The notes under the pieces: model-generated | The model's input: the letters and a program-made list of their open reading frames with translations, nothing else | The model's database searches: none | Told to the model about the DNA's origin: nothing | Source: DATKIY01 sp035543875 | GTDB lineage: Bacteria > Actinomycetota > Actinomycetes > JAHEKZ01 | Assembly: GCA_035543875.1 (NCBI GenBank) | Contig: DATKIY010000032.1 | Span: forward strand, 1 to 8,741 | DNA length: 8,741 nt | Direction: 5' to 3' | Position numbers and translations under genes: made by a program | In this document: positions 1 to 6,846 of the stretch, piece by piece | Layout of the letters: the number at the start of each line of letters is the position of its first letter | Position numbering within the stretch: the first letter of the stretch is position 1

Positions 1-715
1 CGCTAGGTCGACCGTGCACGTGGTCGCGGTCTCGGTGGACTCGCTCAAGCTGAGGGATCACTGCGAAAATTTCACTGGCGTCTTTGGTGTACCGGACGGT
101 GGTTTGACGACCGTCTTTCGCCAGCCGATTTTTAGCCTTACGCAGGGTTCGACGCATTCCCTGCGAAAGGTACGACCTGGCCTCTGGTGAGACCTGACGG
201 ATGACCGGGATGGGGTCTGCCGCGATGAGCTGCGCGTTGGGTAACGCAGAAGCGAACGCATGCACGCAGGGGTCTTCGGCGTCGAGCGGACCTAGGAGAA
301 CACGGTGTCCGTTGACCCTGGTCACTAGTGCGTCGGCAACCGCGCGCCCGAGCTCTTCGGCGAGTTCAGGCGTTTCCGCAGGAAGCACTCCGCGGTTTCC
401 TTGGTCGGTGCCAGCGAGACAGGTGACCGTTTGTCCGTCGATGACTTCATCGAGCAAGACGACTAGACCTTCGAGGGCGCCGTCGGGGTTTCGTGCGACC
501 ACGGCCCAGGGATGCGCACGGTCGTCGTTTCCGACGGCCGGGAACAGCCAACAGCTTGTTGCCGTGGTCGGTAGTCGGCGCTGGTCAGCCCATTGTTGAA
601 ACTCGATGCGAAGTGCGTGTATCTGTTGCGCGCCAGCGACTACCTCGACAGATGGCGACGACGCTTCGAGGGTTCGCCATTCATACGGCGCCCTCATCCA
701 TGGCGATGTGGTCAC
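1..715 (-). CDS. CelD-like GNAT acetyltransferase (3' end missing, runs off left edge)
   Basis: An uninterrupted minus-strand frame enters the window at its left edge; about 232-238 residues are visible and the C-terminus is missing. Counting from the ATG at 697, residues 176-192 (YLSQGMRRTLRKAKNRL) form the basic helix typical of the CelD/BcsL-like GNAT family (Acetyltransf_6), and residues 217-232 carry the following L-E-R-x-H-R-D-R segment seen where these proteins continue into the second GNAT half. Known members transfer acyl groups and are often found in polysaccharide or cell-surface operons; the substrate here is unknown. Two starts are possible. The GTG at 715 overlaps the TGA of the upstream c-di-GMP gene as GTGA, suggesting translational coupling. 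The ATG at 697 lies 14 bases after that stop. Neither has a clear Shine-Dalgarno sequence, so I prefer the coupled GTG. Co-transcription with the upstream gene is very likely. The family call is from residue pattern only; cytosolic location is inferred from the lack of a signal peptide. Confidence 0.72.
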   Translation of the reverse strand, partial: MTTSPWMRAPYEWRTLEASSPSVEVVAGAQQIHALRIEFQQWADQRRLPTTATSCWLFPAVGNDDRAHPWAVVARNPDGALEGLVVLLDEVIDGQTVTCLAGTDQGNRGVLPAETPELAEELGRAVADALVTRVNGHRVLLGPLDAEDPCVHAFASALPNAQLIAADPIPVIRQVSPEARSYLSQGMRRTLRKAKNRLAKDGRQTTVRYTKDASEIFAVIPQLERVHRDRDHVHGRPS

Positions 716-3033
716 TGCAGAGCACCGGTAGGCGCAGGCGTTGGGGCGTCCAGGCTCGAGTCGCGTGCGTCCATCCAAGTTGCGAAGTCGCGGGCTGGGA
801 GTGCCTTGGAGAAGAAGAAACCCTGCGCTTGGTCGCACCCTGAGGCTGCCAGCTTGTCGGCCGTTGCCTCATCTTCGACGCCTTCAGCGACGAGAATCAG
901 TCCGAGTGAATGAGCCAAGCCGATTGTAGATTCGACGATGGCTGCGGCGCGTGCGTCAGCCGACATCGGAGTCACGAACGATCGGTCGAGCTTGAGCTCA
1001 TCGATCGGTAGCTCCCTCAAGTAGGCAAGGGACGAGTAGCCAGTCCCGAAGTCGTCGACAGCAACGCGAATGCCGAGACGTCGCAGCTGCGTCAGGATTT
1101 CCCGTGCTCGTTCGCGGTCGCCCATCAGGAAGTCTTCAGTGATCTCAAGTTCCAATGCAGATGCAGGAAGTCCGCGTTCGAACAAGGTGCGCCAGACCAT
1201 GTCTGGCAACTCCAGGTCGACCAACGAGGAGGCCGAGAGGTTCACCGCCACGGTGAGATCGCGGCCAGCGTCGCGCCAAGCTCGCACTTGGTCCAGGGAT
1301 TGTTCGAGCACCGCGTTCGTCAGTTCGCGCATTAGCCCGGAGTCCTCGGCCAACTGCAAGAACGCATCTGGGAACAGCAGACCACGGACTGGGTGTTCCC
1401 AGCGAACCAAAGCCTCAACGCCACTCACCCGAAGGGTTTGGGTGTCGATCTTCGGTTGGTAGTGGACCACGAGTTTGCGCTGTTGAATCGCCTCTCGCAG
1501 CTCTTCAAGGGTCCTTAGTCGATCCTGACCGTGTGAGGCGTCGGTCTCGGCTTGGTAGACGTGGTGGCCGGATCGAAGTGCCTTCGACTGGTACATCGCG
1601 ATGTCTGCGTGGCGGAGCAGTGTGGAGATTTCGACACCATGCTGGGGGAAAAGCGAGATCCCGACGCTGGCATCAACGCGAACGTTTACATCGTCCACGG
1701 TGAACGGTGCCGCCAAGGAGGCGCGGATGCGTTCGGCAACCTTGGTTGCACCATCCGCGCCGGTTCCCATGAGGAGTACCGCGAACTCGTCGCCACCTAG
1801 CCGAGCAAGTTGGTCAGTGTCGACCAGTAAACAGTCCGCGAGACGCTGTGCGACATCCCGGAGTAGGTCGTCACCGGCATGGTGCCCGAGGCTGTCGTTG
1901 ACCTCTTTGAAGCGGTCGAGGTCAAGAAGTAGCAGTGCACCGTGGTGTCGGTTGTTGCTGGCCGACGACAAGATTTCCTGTGTTTGTTCATAGAACGAGC
2001 GTCTGTTTGCCAGACCCGTGAGCTCGTCCGTCAGCGCCAGCTGTCGACTGTGCGCCAACTTGTTAGCTTCGTTGAACGTGACAATGAGTCGGCCAAGGGC
2101 GAACACGACTGTCCCAGCAGCCAAGGCGATGGCAATGGGGTGTAGGGCGTGGTCGTGGTCGTAGACCAAGAGACCCAATGCGGCGAGCGTCGCGAGGACA
2201 GGGATACCCAGAAGTGCCCACGCGGGGAGCCGAACGCCGGTTGGTCGGTCTGGCCAGCCTGGAGCAAACCCAATCGCAAGAGTTGCTAGCACCCAGACGC
2301 CGTCGTTGATGCCACCGGACTCGTAGGTCTCGTTCCCGACCGCGAACAGGTAGATCGCGTCCGCAACTGAGAAGAGAATCAGGCCAGCGGCCATGCACCA
2401 GAGTCCCGCCGGCGGGCGCCAGTGGAAGAGTGCAAGGACCGCCGTTGTGACGAGCAACAGCAGAACATCCAGCAGCGGGTAAGCAAGCGTCGTGACAACC
2501 GACGCAGTGCTTCCACCTGTGAGCGCCAGAATGGGACCGAAGAACGCGGCCGCAATTGCGCCAACTGCGAGTCCTCCCACCACGCCGTCCAACCAGAGAC
2601 TGAGGGGAAGACGGTCCGAGATTTCCCTGACCACAAGCAGCAGTGCGATGAATGCGAACGGGTAGAACGACAGCCAAAGCGCATCCGCGAACGACGGGAA
2701 CGGCTCCGGGTCCTGGATCCGAATGAACACTGTCCAGTAAATGTTCCCGGCTCCGTAGAGAGCCAGCCCAATTCCTAGGAACTTCCAGCTCGGCCGGAAC
2801 GAGGTGCTGTGGCGAGCGCGGACGAAGCACAGCACCGCGCACAGCTCATAAGCAACGTTGTTCAGGAAACCGTCGAGAAGCAAGTTGTACCCGGGCTGCG
2901 AACGAACTCCGGGGAGCGTCGAAATAACGAACGTGGCAAAGACAAGGCTCAACACGGCATAGAGCACGATCGTGCCATATCCGGCGCGCCAAAGCCGCTT
3001 CGGCTCGGGGCGCGCGGGTAGCGTGGTCGTCAC
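712..3033 (-). CDS. Membrane-anchored GGDEF-EAL cyclic-di-GMP synthase/phosphodiesterase
   Basis: This 773-residue protein has a hydrophobic sensor region, then GGDEF, then EAL. Residues 1-320 hold about eight or nine membrane segments, including a PSFADALWLSFYP motif (113-125) common in actinobacterial proteins of this kind. The GGDEF domain (about 325-490) has the LTDELTGLANR entry (333-344), DLDRF (371-375) and an intact GGDEF (413-417), so cyclase activity is plausible. The inhibitory I-site, normally RxxD five residues before GGDEF, reads VDTD and lacks its arginine. The EAL domain (about 505-755) keeps EALVRW (540-545), N598, E630/E633 of EITE, DDFGTG (660-665), K681, AEGVED (716-721) and Q737-G738, so c-di-GMP phosphodiesterase activity is also plausible. 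Start is GTG at 3033, preceded by GGGGGTG and a short spacer. It is divergent from the secreted propeller gene and followed immediately by the acetyltransferase gene. Which activity dominates cannot be read from sequence. Confidence 0.95.
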   Translation of the reverse strand: MTTTLPARPEPKRLWRAGYGTIVLYAVLSLVFATFVISTLPGVRSQPGYNLLLDGFLNNVAYELCAVLCFVRARHSTSFRPSWKFLGIGLALYGAGNIYWTVFIRIQDPEPFPSFADALWLSFYPFAFIALLLVVREISDRLPLSLWLDGVVGGLAVGAIAAAFFGPILALTGGSTASVVTTLAYPLLDVLLLLVTTAVLALFHWRPPAGLWCMAAGLILFSVADAIYLFAVGNETYESGGINDGVWVLATLAIGFAPGWPDRPTGVRLPAWALLGIPVLATLAALGLLVYDHDHALHPIAIALAAGTVVFALGRLIVTFNEANKLAHSRQLALTDELTGLANRRSFYEQTQEILSSASNNRHHGALLLLDLDRFKEVNDSLGHHAGDDLLRDVAQRLADCLLVDTDQLARLGGDEFAVLLMGTGADGATKVAERIRASLAAPFTVDDVNVRVDASVGISLFPQHGVEISTLLRHADIAMYQSKALRSGHHVYQAETDASHGQDRLRTLEELREAIQQRKLVVHYQPKIDTQTLRVSGVEALVRWEHPVRGLLFPDAFLQLAEDSGLMRELTNAVLEQSLDQVRAWRDAGRDLTVAVNLSASSLVDLELPDMVWRTLFERGLPASALELEITEDFLMGDRERAREILTQLRRLGIRVAVDDFGTGYSSLAYLRELPIDELKLDRSFVTPMSADARAAAIVESTIGLAHSLGLILVAEGVEDEATADKLAASGCDQAQGFFFSKALPARDFATWMDARDSSLDAPTPAPTGALQ

Positions 3034-3341
3034 GTTTCACCCCCACTCAGGCTGGTTCTGTCCCCCGGCTGATCCATCGGGCGGTTTGGGCCGTCGCTTG
3101 AGGTCACAAAAGGCCGCGAGTGTGGTGATCGGCTCACATGTGCTGGCTACGACGTCCGTTACACGGTTCGTTAGCCCAGATGGGTGTCTGTTTCGGTTCT
3201 GCCAGGGACCTGGTGAACGGTGGTCGAGCCGGGGGTCGCCGTTCTCGTTCGGTAAGGATCGTGGCCTCGATCGGTAACCCCGTTCGTCCTTAGCGTCGCT
3301 TGAGCCAGTTCGGGACGGTCCCGACGCGGAGAGGTCAAGCC
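3034..3341. promoter_or_regulatory. Divergent intergenic region between c-di-GMP enzyme and secreted propeller genes
   Basis: This 308-base gap separates two genes transcribed away from each other, so it should hold both promoters. I see no convincing -35/-10 pair. The nearest candidate for the plus gene is TAGCGT (3291-3296), a weak TAnnnT-type -10 without a good -35. Small symmetric elements are present: CACATGTG (3135-3142 by eye), CCAGG-GA-CCTGG near 3202-3213, and the 15-base palindrome at 3310-3324 listed separately. Minus-strand and plus-strand open frames across it have no recognisable protein features and are treated as chance. Confidence 0.5.
3310..3324. promoter_or_regulatory. 15-base palindrome upstream of secreted propeller gene (possible operator)
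   Basis: TCGGGAC-G-GTCCCGA is a perfect inverted repeat with 7-base arms around one central base. It ends three bases before the GGAGAGG ribosome binding site at 3328-3334. The single-base centre makes it a better double-stranded protein site than an RNA hairpin. No regulator is encoded beside it, so its binding partner is unknown; the operator role is inference. Confidence 0.35.
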
Positions 3342-4466
3342 ATGAAGATCGGAATGGGTCGCACAAAACCAGTGGTAGGGCTAGCGAGTGCGCTCGGGAT
3401 TGCAGCGTTGGCGTCTGGAGCATTGGTCAGCCCTGCAAATGCGTCAACGCAAGCCGCGGGAGCAGTCTTTTCGTTGAGTAACAGCACGACAGGCAACGCC
3501 GTCCTGTCGTGGACCAGGTCAGCAAAGGGTGAACTAGTCCCCGGTCCCAGTTACGCGACCGGCGGCCTCGGATCAGGAGCAGGACTTGGCTCGCAAGGTT
3601 CAGTAACCGTGTCGCCCGACAGGAGCTACCTGCTGGCAGTGAACCCAGGCTCGGATGAGGTCAGCGCGTTCAGTATCGAAGGGACTGCTTTGAGCCTGAT
3701 CGACACCGTGAGTTCCCGCGGCGACCTCCCGATCAGCGTCACCGTTTCGCACGACGTCGTGTACGTACTCAACGCGGGGGCGGTACCAAACATCTCGGGT
3801 TATCACCTGAGCGCCGGTGCTCTAACGCAAATCCCCGGAAGTGTCGTTGATCTCCCGTCGGGAGCATCCGGCCCGGCTGAAGTCGCGTTCACCCCAGCAG
3901 GCGACCGGCTGGTAGTGACCGAAAAAGGCGCGAACCGTATCGACACGTTCGCAGTTGGCTCCGATGGCAGAGCTTCTCAAGGCGTAACGACCCCATCGGC
4001 CGGAGTGACACCCTTTGGCTTTGGCTTCAACAACAAGGGAACGTTGCTTGTCACCGATGCAGCAGGTGGGGCGGCCGGAGCTAGCACCGCATCCTCGTAC
4101 CGCGTGAACTCAAACGGATCGGTGTCGGTTGTCTCTGGGGCAGTTCCCACCACCCAAACCGCTGCGTGCTGGCTGGTTGCCACTAACGATGGCAAGTACG
4201 CCTTCACCAGTAATACAGGCAGCGGCAGCATCTCGTCATTCGCTGTTGGGAACGATGGCAGCTTGAACCTGTTGCAGGCAGTAGCAGCATCGCCTTCGGG
4301 AACCACGATCGACTCTGCTGTTGACGTCAGCAGTAAGCACCTCTTCACGCTCGATGCCGCCAACGACAAGATTGACGGCTACACGGTCGGTAGCGGTGGC
4401 TCACTCAGCAAGGTCGCGTCGACGGTTGGGCTCCCAACCGCGTCAGTTGGCCTGGCGGCGATCTAG
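3342..4466 (+). CDS. Secreted lactonase-like beta-propeller protein
   Basis: The product is 374 residues with a clear signal peptide: basic MKIGMGRTK, a hydrophobic stretch (about 10-30) and a probable cut after ANA (32-34). The mature part is made of repeated blade-like units of about 45-50 residues, with patterns such as AVFSLSN..GNAVLSWTR..GELVP (41-67), VSPDRSYLLAVNPGSDEVSAFSI (90-112), FTPAGDRLVVTEKGANRIDTFAV (183-205) and TNDGKYAFTSNTGSGSISSFAVGNDGSL (281-308). These resemble the seven-bladed 6-phosphogluconolactonase/YncE-like propellers (lactonase family, PF10282). Exported members are often of unknown activity, so enzyme function is not claimed. The ATG at 3342 is chosen because GGAGAGG lies seven bases upstream and the signal peptide starts there; a TTG at 3300 is in frame but gives a non-signal extension. 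The gene stands alone between its own upstream region and a strong hairpin, suggesting a single-gene transcript. The protein is rich in Ser, Gly, Ala and Thr, usual for exported actinobacterial proteins. Confidence 0.85.
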   Translation: MKIGMGRTKPVVGLASALGIAALASGALVSPANASTQAAGAVFSLSNSTTGNAVLSWTRSAKGELVPGPSYATGGLGSGAGLGSQGSVTVSPDRSYLLAVNPGSDEVSAFSIEGTALSLIDTVSSRGDLPISVTVSHDVVYVLNAGAVPNISGYHLSAGALTQIPGSVVDLPSGASGPAEVAFTPAGDRLVVTEKGANRIDTFAVGSDGRASQGVTTPSAGVTPFGFGFNNKGTLLVTDAAGGAAGASTASSYRVNSNGSVSVVSGAVPTTQTAACWLVATNDGKYAFTSNTGSGSISSFAVGNDGSLNLLQAVAASPSGTTIDSAVDVSSKHLFTLDAANDKIDGYTVGSGGSLSKVASTVGLPTASVGLAAI

Positions 4467-4477
4467 TCCGCGCCAAT

Positions 4478-4515
4478 ACAGCCGAGTGCACACAACCAGG
4501 TGTGCACTCGGCTGT
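4478..4515 (+). terminator. Perfect 16-bp stem-loop after the propeller gene (likely terminator)
   Basis: The arms at 4478-4493 and 4500-4515 are exact reverse complements of 16 bases with a six-base loop (AACCAG). The stem starts 11 bases after the propeller stop codon. No run of T follows on the plus strand, which is common for actinobacterial hairpin terminators. The hairpin ends 14 bases before the start chosen for the next gene, so it probably separates the two plus-strand genes into different transcripts, or limits read-through. Confidence 0.75.
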
Positions 4516-4529
4516 GGTTAGGTGCGGGG

Positions 4530-5174
4530 GTGGATCTCGACCCATCGCCCCGCTGGCTGTATGTGGTCATCGCAGGAGTTGGTCTGCTCGTTTTGTCGAT
4601 CGTGATCGGTGGCGCGATCAATGAGGGGTATCAACACTCCCGCGACTACGTGAGCGCCCTTTCGTCCCGCGGCGCCACCTGGGCGTGGGTAGGCATGCTT
4701 GGGCTCTTCGGATTTGCCGTGGCGAACGCCGCAACAGGTATGAGCCTTCGTGCGGTATCGAGATTCTCGATGGTCGCGTTTGTCGCCGCCGGAGTCGCCG
4801 GGATTATCACGATGTTTGCGCGCATCCGATGCGCTGGTGGTGCGGCTAGCTGCAGCCTTAACGAATCTACGGCCAAGGACTGGCTGGATCAGCTGCACGG
4901 CTCAAGCGTCGCGGTATACCAACTGTGCTTTCTCCTGGGCACATGCGCTGCCGCCCTTGCATTTGCCCGCACTCGCCAAACCTCGATGCGAGCAACTGCG
5001 TTCGCGCTAGCAATAGCTGCGATCGCTTCAGCGGCGACAGTAACTGCGATGCCACAGACGCACCCTGGCGGAGTCCAGCGCGTTTGGCTAGCAATAAACG
5101 CTGCGACGATTGTGGCAATCGCCGTTCAAGGCACGAGCTTGACGCGTGAGTTACGAGCTAGCGGGACGACGTGA
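4530..5174 (+). CDS. DUF998-type polytopic membrane protein
   Basis: The product is 214 residues with about six membrane helices (roughly 10-28, 51-69, 78-97, 125-146, 154-173, 186-201). The loop HSRDYVSALSSRG (36-48) after the first helix, the paired cysteines C101 and C108 in the loop before helix four, and the QLHG segment (121-124) that leads into it match the DUF998 family (PF06197), whose function is not known. The two cysteines could form a disulfide outside the membrane; this is inference. The GTG at 4530 is chosen because the first helix follows directly and an AGG lies at 4520-4522. An in-frame GTG at 4500 is inside the terminator hairpin and adds nothing recognisable. The last 24 bases overlap the end of the convergent helicase gene. 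No substrate or partner can be suggested. Confidence 0.72.
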   Translation: MDLDPSPRWLYVVIAGVGLLVLSIVIGGAINEGYQHSRDYVSALSSRGATWAWVGMLGLFGFAVANAATGMSLRAVSRFSMVAFVAAGVAGIITMFARIRCAGGAASCSLNESTAKDWLDQLHGSSVAVYQLCFLLGTCAAALAFARTRQTSMRATAFALAIAAIASAATVTAMPQTHPGGVQRVWLAINAATIVAIAVQGTSLTRELRASGTT

Positions 5175-6671
5175 CGGCTTGTTGTACCGCGACTTCGCGC
5201 CTGACTTGCCTTTGGCGGTCGAGCGGTTGTGGGTAGTCGGTCCGCTGCGCGCTGCGCCGTCGCGTGGAGCCGCACCGCGCGGAGCGCCCTTGCGGTGCGA
5301 TGACTTCGCCGGGGAAGAAGACTTGGGACGAGCTGACGCGCCTTGCTTGCGTTTGCGCGAATGGGTTGAGTGTCCGCGACCCGCCGGTCGCGGGGTTTCA
5401 GACACTAGTTCGCGCACGGGATGGCCACTCGGCTCGCGCGCTCCGGTGACACGGACGAGGTCGCGGTGTCCGGGTTCGACCCGCGCCATCTTGGCTTTGA
5501 CGCCGGCGCGTTGTGCCATTTTCTCAACCTCGCGGCGCTGCGGTGGCAGCACCAGCGTCACGACGGTGCCTGACTCACCGGCGCGCGCGGTCCGACCGGC
5601 ACGGTGCAGGTAGTCCTTGTGGTCGGCAGCCGGGTCGACATGCAGCACCAAGTCGATGCCGTCGACGTGAATACCGCGAGCCGCTACGTCAGTGGCGACG
5701 AGAACATTGATCTTTCCATCGCGGAAGGCGGCCAGCGTCTTGTTGCGCGCGCTCTGCGTCTTGCCGCCGTGGAGTGCCCCCGACTTGACTCCGACCGCTG
5801 CCAGTTGTTTGGCCAACCGGTCAGCGCCGTGCTTGGTGCGAACAAACAGCAGTGTTCGTCCGTCTCGGTTGGCGATCTGACTGGTCACCAGAACTTTGTC
5901 GCCAGGTGCGACGAGCATGAGGTGGTGGTCCATGGTCGTCACGGTCGCCGTGAGGGCTGACGTGGAGTGAGTCACCGGGTTGACTAGGTATCGCTTGACC
6001 AACTGGTCAACGTCGCGGTCCAAAGTCGCGGAGAACAAAAGCTTCTGAGTGTTCTTGGGCATGTCGTCGAGCAACGCCGACACCACGGGGAGGAAGCCCA
6101 TATCTGCCATGTGATCGGCTTCGTCGAGAACGACAATCTCAACCTTGGACAGGTCGCACACGCGTCGCTCAACGAGGTCGGTGAGTCGTCCTGGAGTGGC
6201 AATCACGAGTTCAACGCCGCGGCGGAGGGCATCCATCTGCTTGCCCATGGACATGCCGCCAACAACCACCTGAGTGCGCAGTCGGAGTGATCGGGCCAGT
6301 GGTTCAAGCGCGTCATTGACCTGCATCGCTAGCTCGCGCGTGGGGACCATCACGACGGCCGCTGGCTGCTTGGGGGCCGACTTGCGGCCCTGTAGGCGAG
6401 CAAGCAGGGGCAGGCCAAATCCAAGGGTCTTTCCGGAACCGGTCTGACCGCGGCCAAGCACGTCTCGACGCGCAAGCGCGTCGGGAAGCGTCGCCGCCTG
6501 AATCGGGAACGGTTTTTCGATCCCAAACTTGCGGAGTGCTCGTACAAGTTCGTCGGGGAGTCCAAGCTGAGCAAACGACGGCAGCGCCGCGTCCGCGTCA
6601 GTATTTGGTTTGAGCTTTGTTTTGATCTCAGTTTCGAGCTCATGAGTTTCGATCAGGGCAGAACTAGACAT
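5151..6671 (-). CDS. DEAD-box ATP-dependent RNA helicase
   Basis: This 506-residue protein has every core motif of the family: Q-motif (F33 region, Q58), GQTGSGKT (75-82), PTRELA (110-115), GG (138-139), TPGR (159-162), DEAD (183-186), SAT (214-216), TLLFVRTK (273-280), ATDVAARG (326-333) and HRAGRTARAG (356-365). It should unwind or remodel structured RNA with ATP, as bacterial RhlE/CsdA-like helicases do in ribosome assembly, RNA decay and cold adaptation; which of these applies is not visible. After about residue 410 comes a roughly 95-residue tail rich in Lys, Arg, Ser, Ala and Gly, likely disordered and RNA-binding, with no DbpA or CsdA-type folded domain. The ATG at 6671 has GGAAGG seven bases upstream. 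The reading frame ends inside the last codons of the convergent DUF998 gene. A hairpin in the leader may control translation (separate entry). Confidence 0.96.
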   Translation of the reverse strand: MSSSALIETHELETEIKTKLKPNTDADAALPSFAQLGLPDELVRALRKFGIEKPFPIQAATLPDALARRDVLGRGQTGSGKTLGFGLPLLARLQGRKSAPKQPAAVVMVPTRELAMQVNDALEPLARSLRLRTQVVVGGMSMGKQMDALRRGVELVIATPGRLTDLVERRVCDLSKVEIVVLDEADHMADMGFLPVVSALLDDMPKNTQKLLFSATLDRDVDQLVKRYLVNPVTHSTSALTATVTTMDHHLMLVAPGDKVLVTSQIANRDGRTLLFVRTKHGADRLAKQLAAVGVKSGALHGGKTQSARNKTLAAFRDGKINVLVATDVAARGIHVDGIDLVLHVDPAADHKDYLHRAGRTARAGESGTVVTLVLPPQRREVEKMAQRAGVKAKMARVEPGHRDLVRVTGAREPSGHPVRELVSETPRPAGRGHSTHSRKRKQGASARPKSSSPAKSSHRKGAPRGAAPRDGAARSGPTTHNRSTAKGKSGAKSRYNKPSRRPASS

Positions 6672-6682
6672 GCGTCAACCTT

Positions 6683-6705
6683 CCAAGACGTATGGCGCGT
6701 CTTGG
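6683..6705 (-). promoter_or_regulatory. Leader hairpin touching the helicase ribosome binding site
   Basis: On the minus-strand transcript, CCAAGACG and CGTCTTGG form a perfect 8-bp stem with a 7-base loop. The 3' arm contains the first two G residues of the GGAAGG Shine-Dalgarno (6679-6684), seven bases before the ATG. Pairing would partly hide the ribosome binding site. Whether it acts as a switch, or is even transcribed as a leader, is not shown by the sequence. Confidence 0.45.
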
Positions 6706-6741
6706 GGCAGGCCGCAGGATGCGGAGCGCTGGTGACGGGCC

Positions 6742-6761
6742 CGGATTGCTGACGCAATCCG
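6742..6761 (-). terminator. 8-bp stem-loop between lipid kinase and helicase genes
   Basis: CGGATTGC and GCAATCCG (6742-6749 and 6754-6761) are exact complements around a 4-base loop. It lies about 86 bases beyond the lipid kinase stop and about 70 bases before the helicase start, both on the minus strand. It could end the kinase transcript or belong to the helicase leader. No T run follows in the minus direction (GGGCCCGTC comes next), so the terminator call is weak. Confidence 0.35.
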
Positions 6762-6846
6762 CAGGGGGTCGCCGAAGCCTTGAGACTAACGAGGCGGCGA
6801 CTGGTGCTGACGGTATCAGTGAAGCAGCCGAAACTACGAATCGTCC

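Noticed and set aside
201..599. 132-residue plus-strand open frame at the left end
   Set aside because: It is antisense to the acetyltransferase frame, which has clear family features. The plus-strand product is Ser/Ala/Arg-rich with no motif.
2063..2842. 259-residue minus-strand open frame inside the c-di-GMP enzyme
   Set aside because: It lies wholly within the membrane region of the real gene in another frame and has an Arg/Pro/His-rich composition with no domain.
3121..3138. CRP-like inverted repeat TGTG...CACA in the divergent region
   Set aside because: The spacing between TGTG and CACA is 10 bases rather than 8, and the inner GTGA/TCAC halves are 5 rather than 6 apart, so it does not fit the CRP consensus.
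3037..3423. 128-residue minus-strand open frame across the divergent gap
   Set aside because: It reads into the propeller signal peptide on the opposite strand and shows no domain, hydrophobic pattern or binding site. Low-complexity Arg/Ser/Pro content is typical of chance frames in GC-rich DNA.
5146..5613. 155-residue plus-strand open frame opposite the helicase tail
   Set aside because: It is antisense to the basic tail and last motifs of the helicase. No recognisable protein features.
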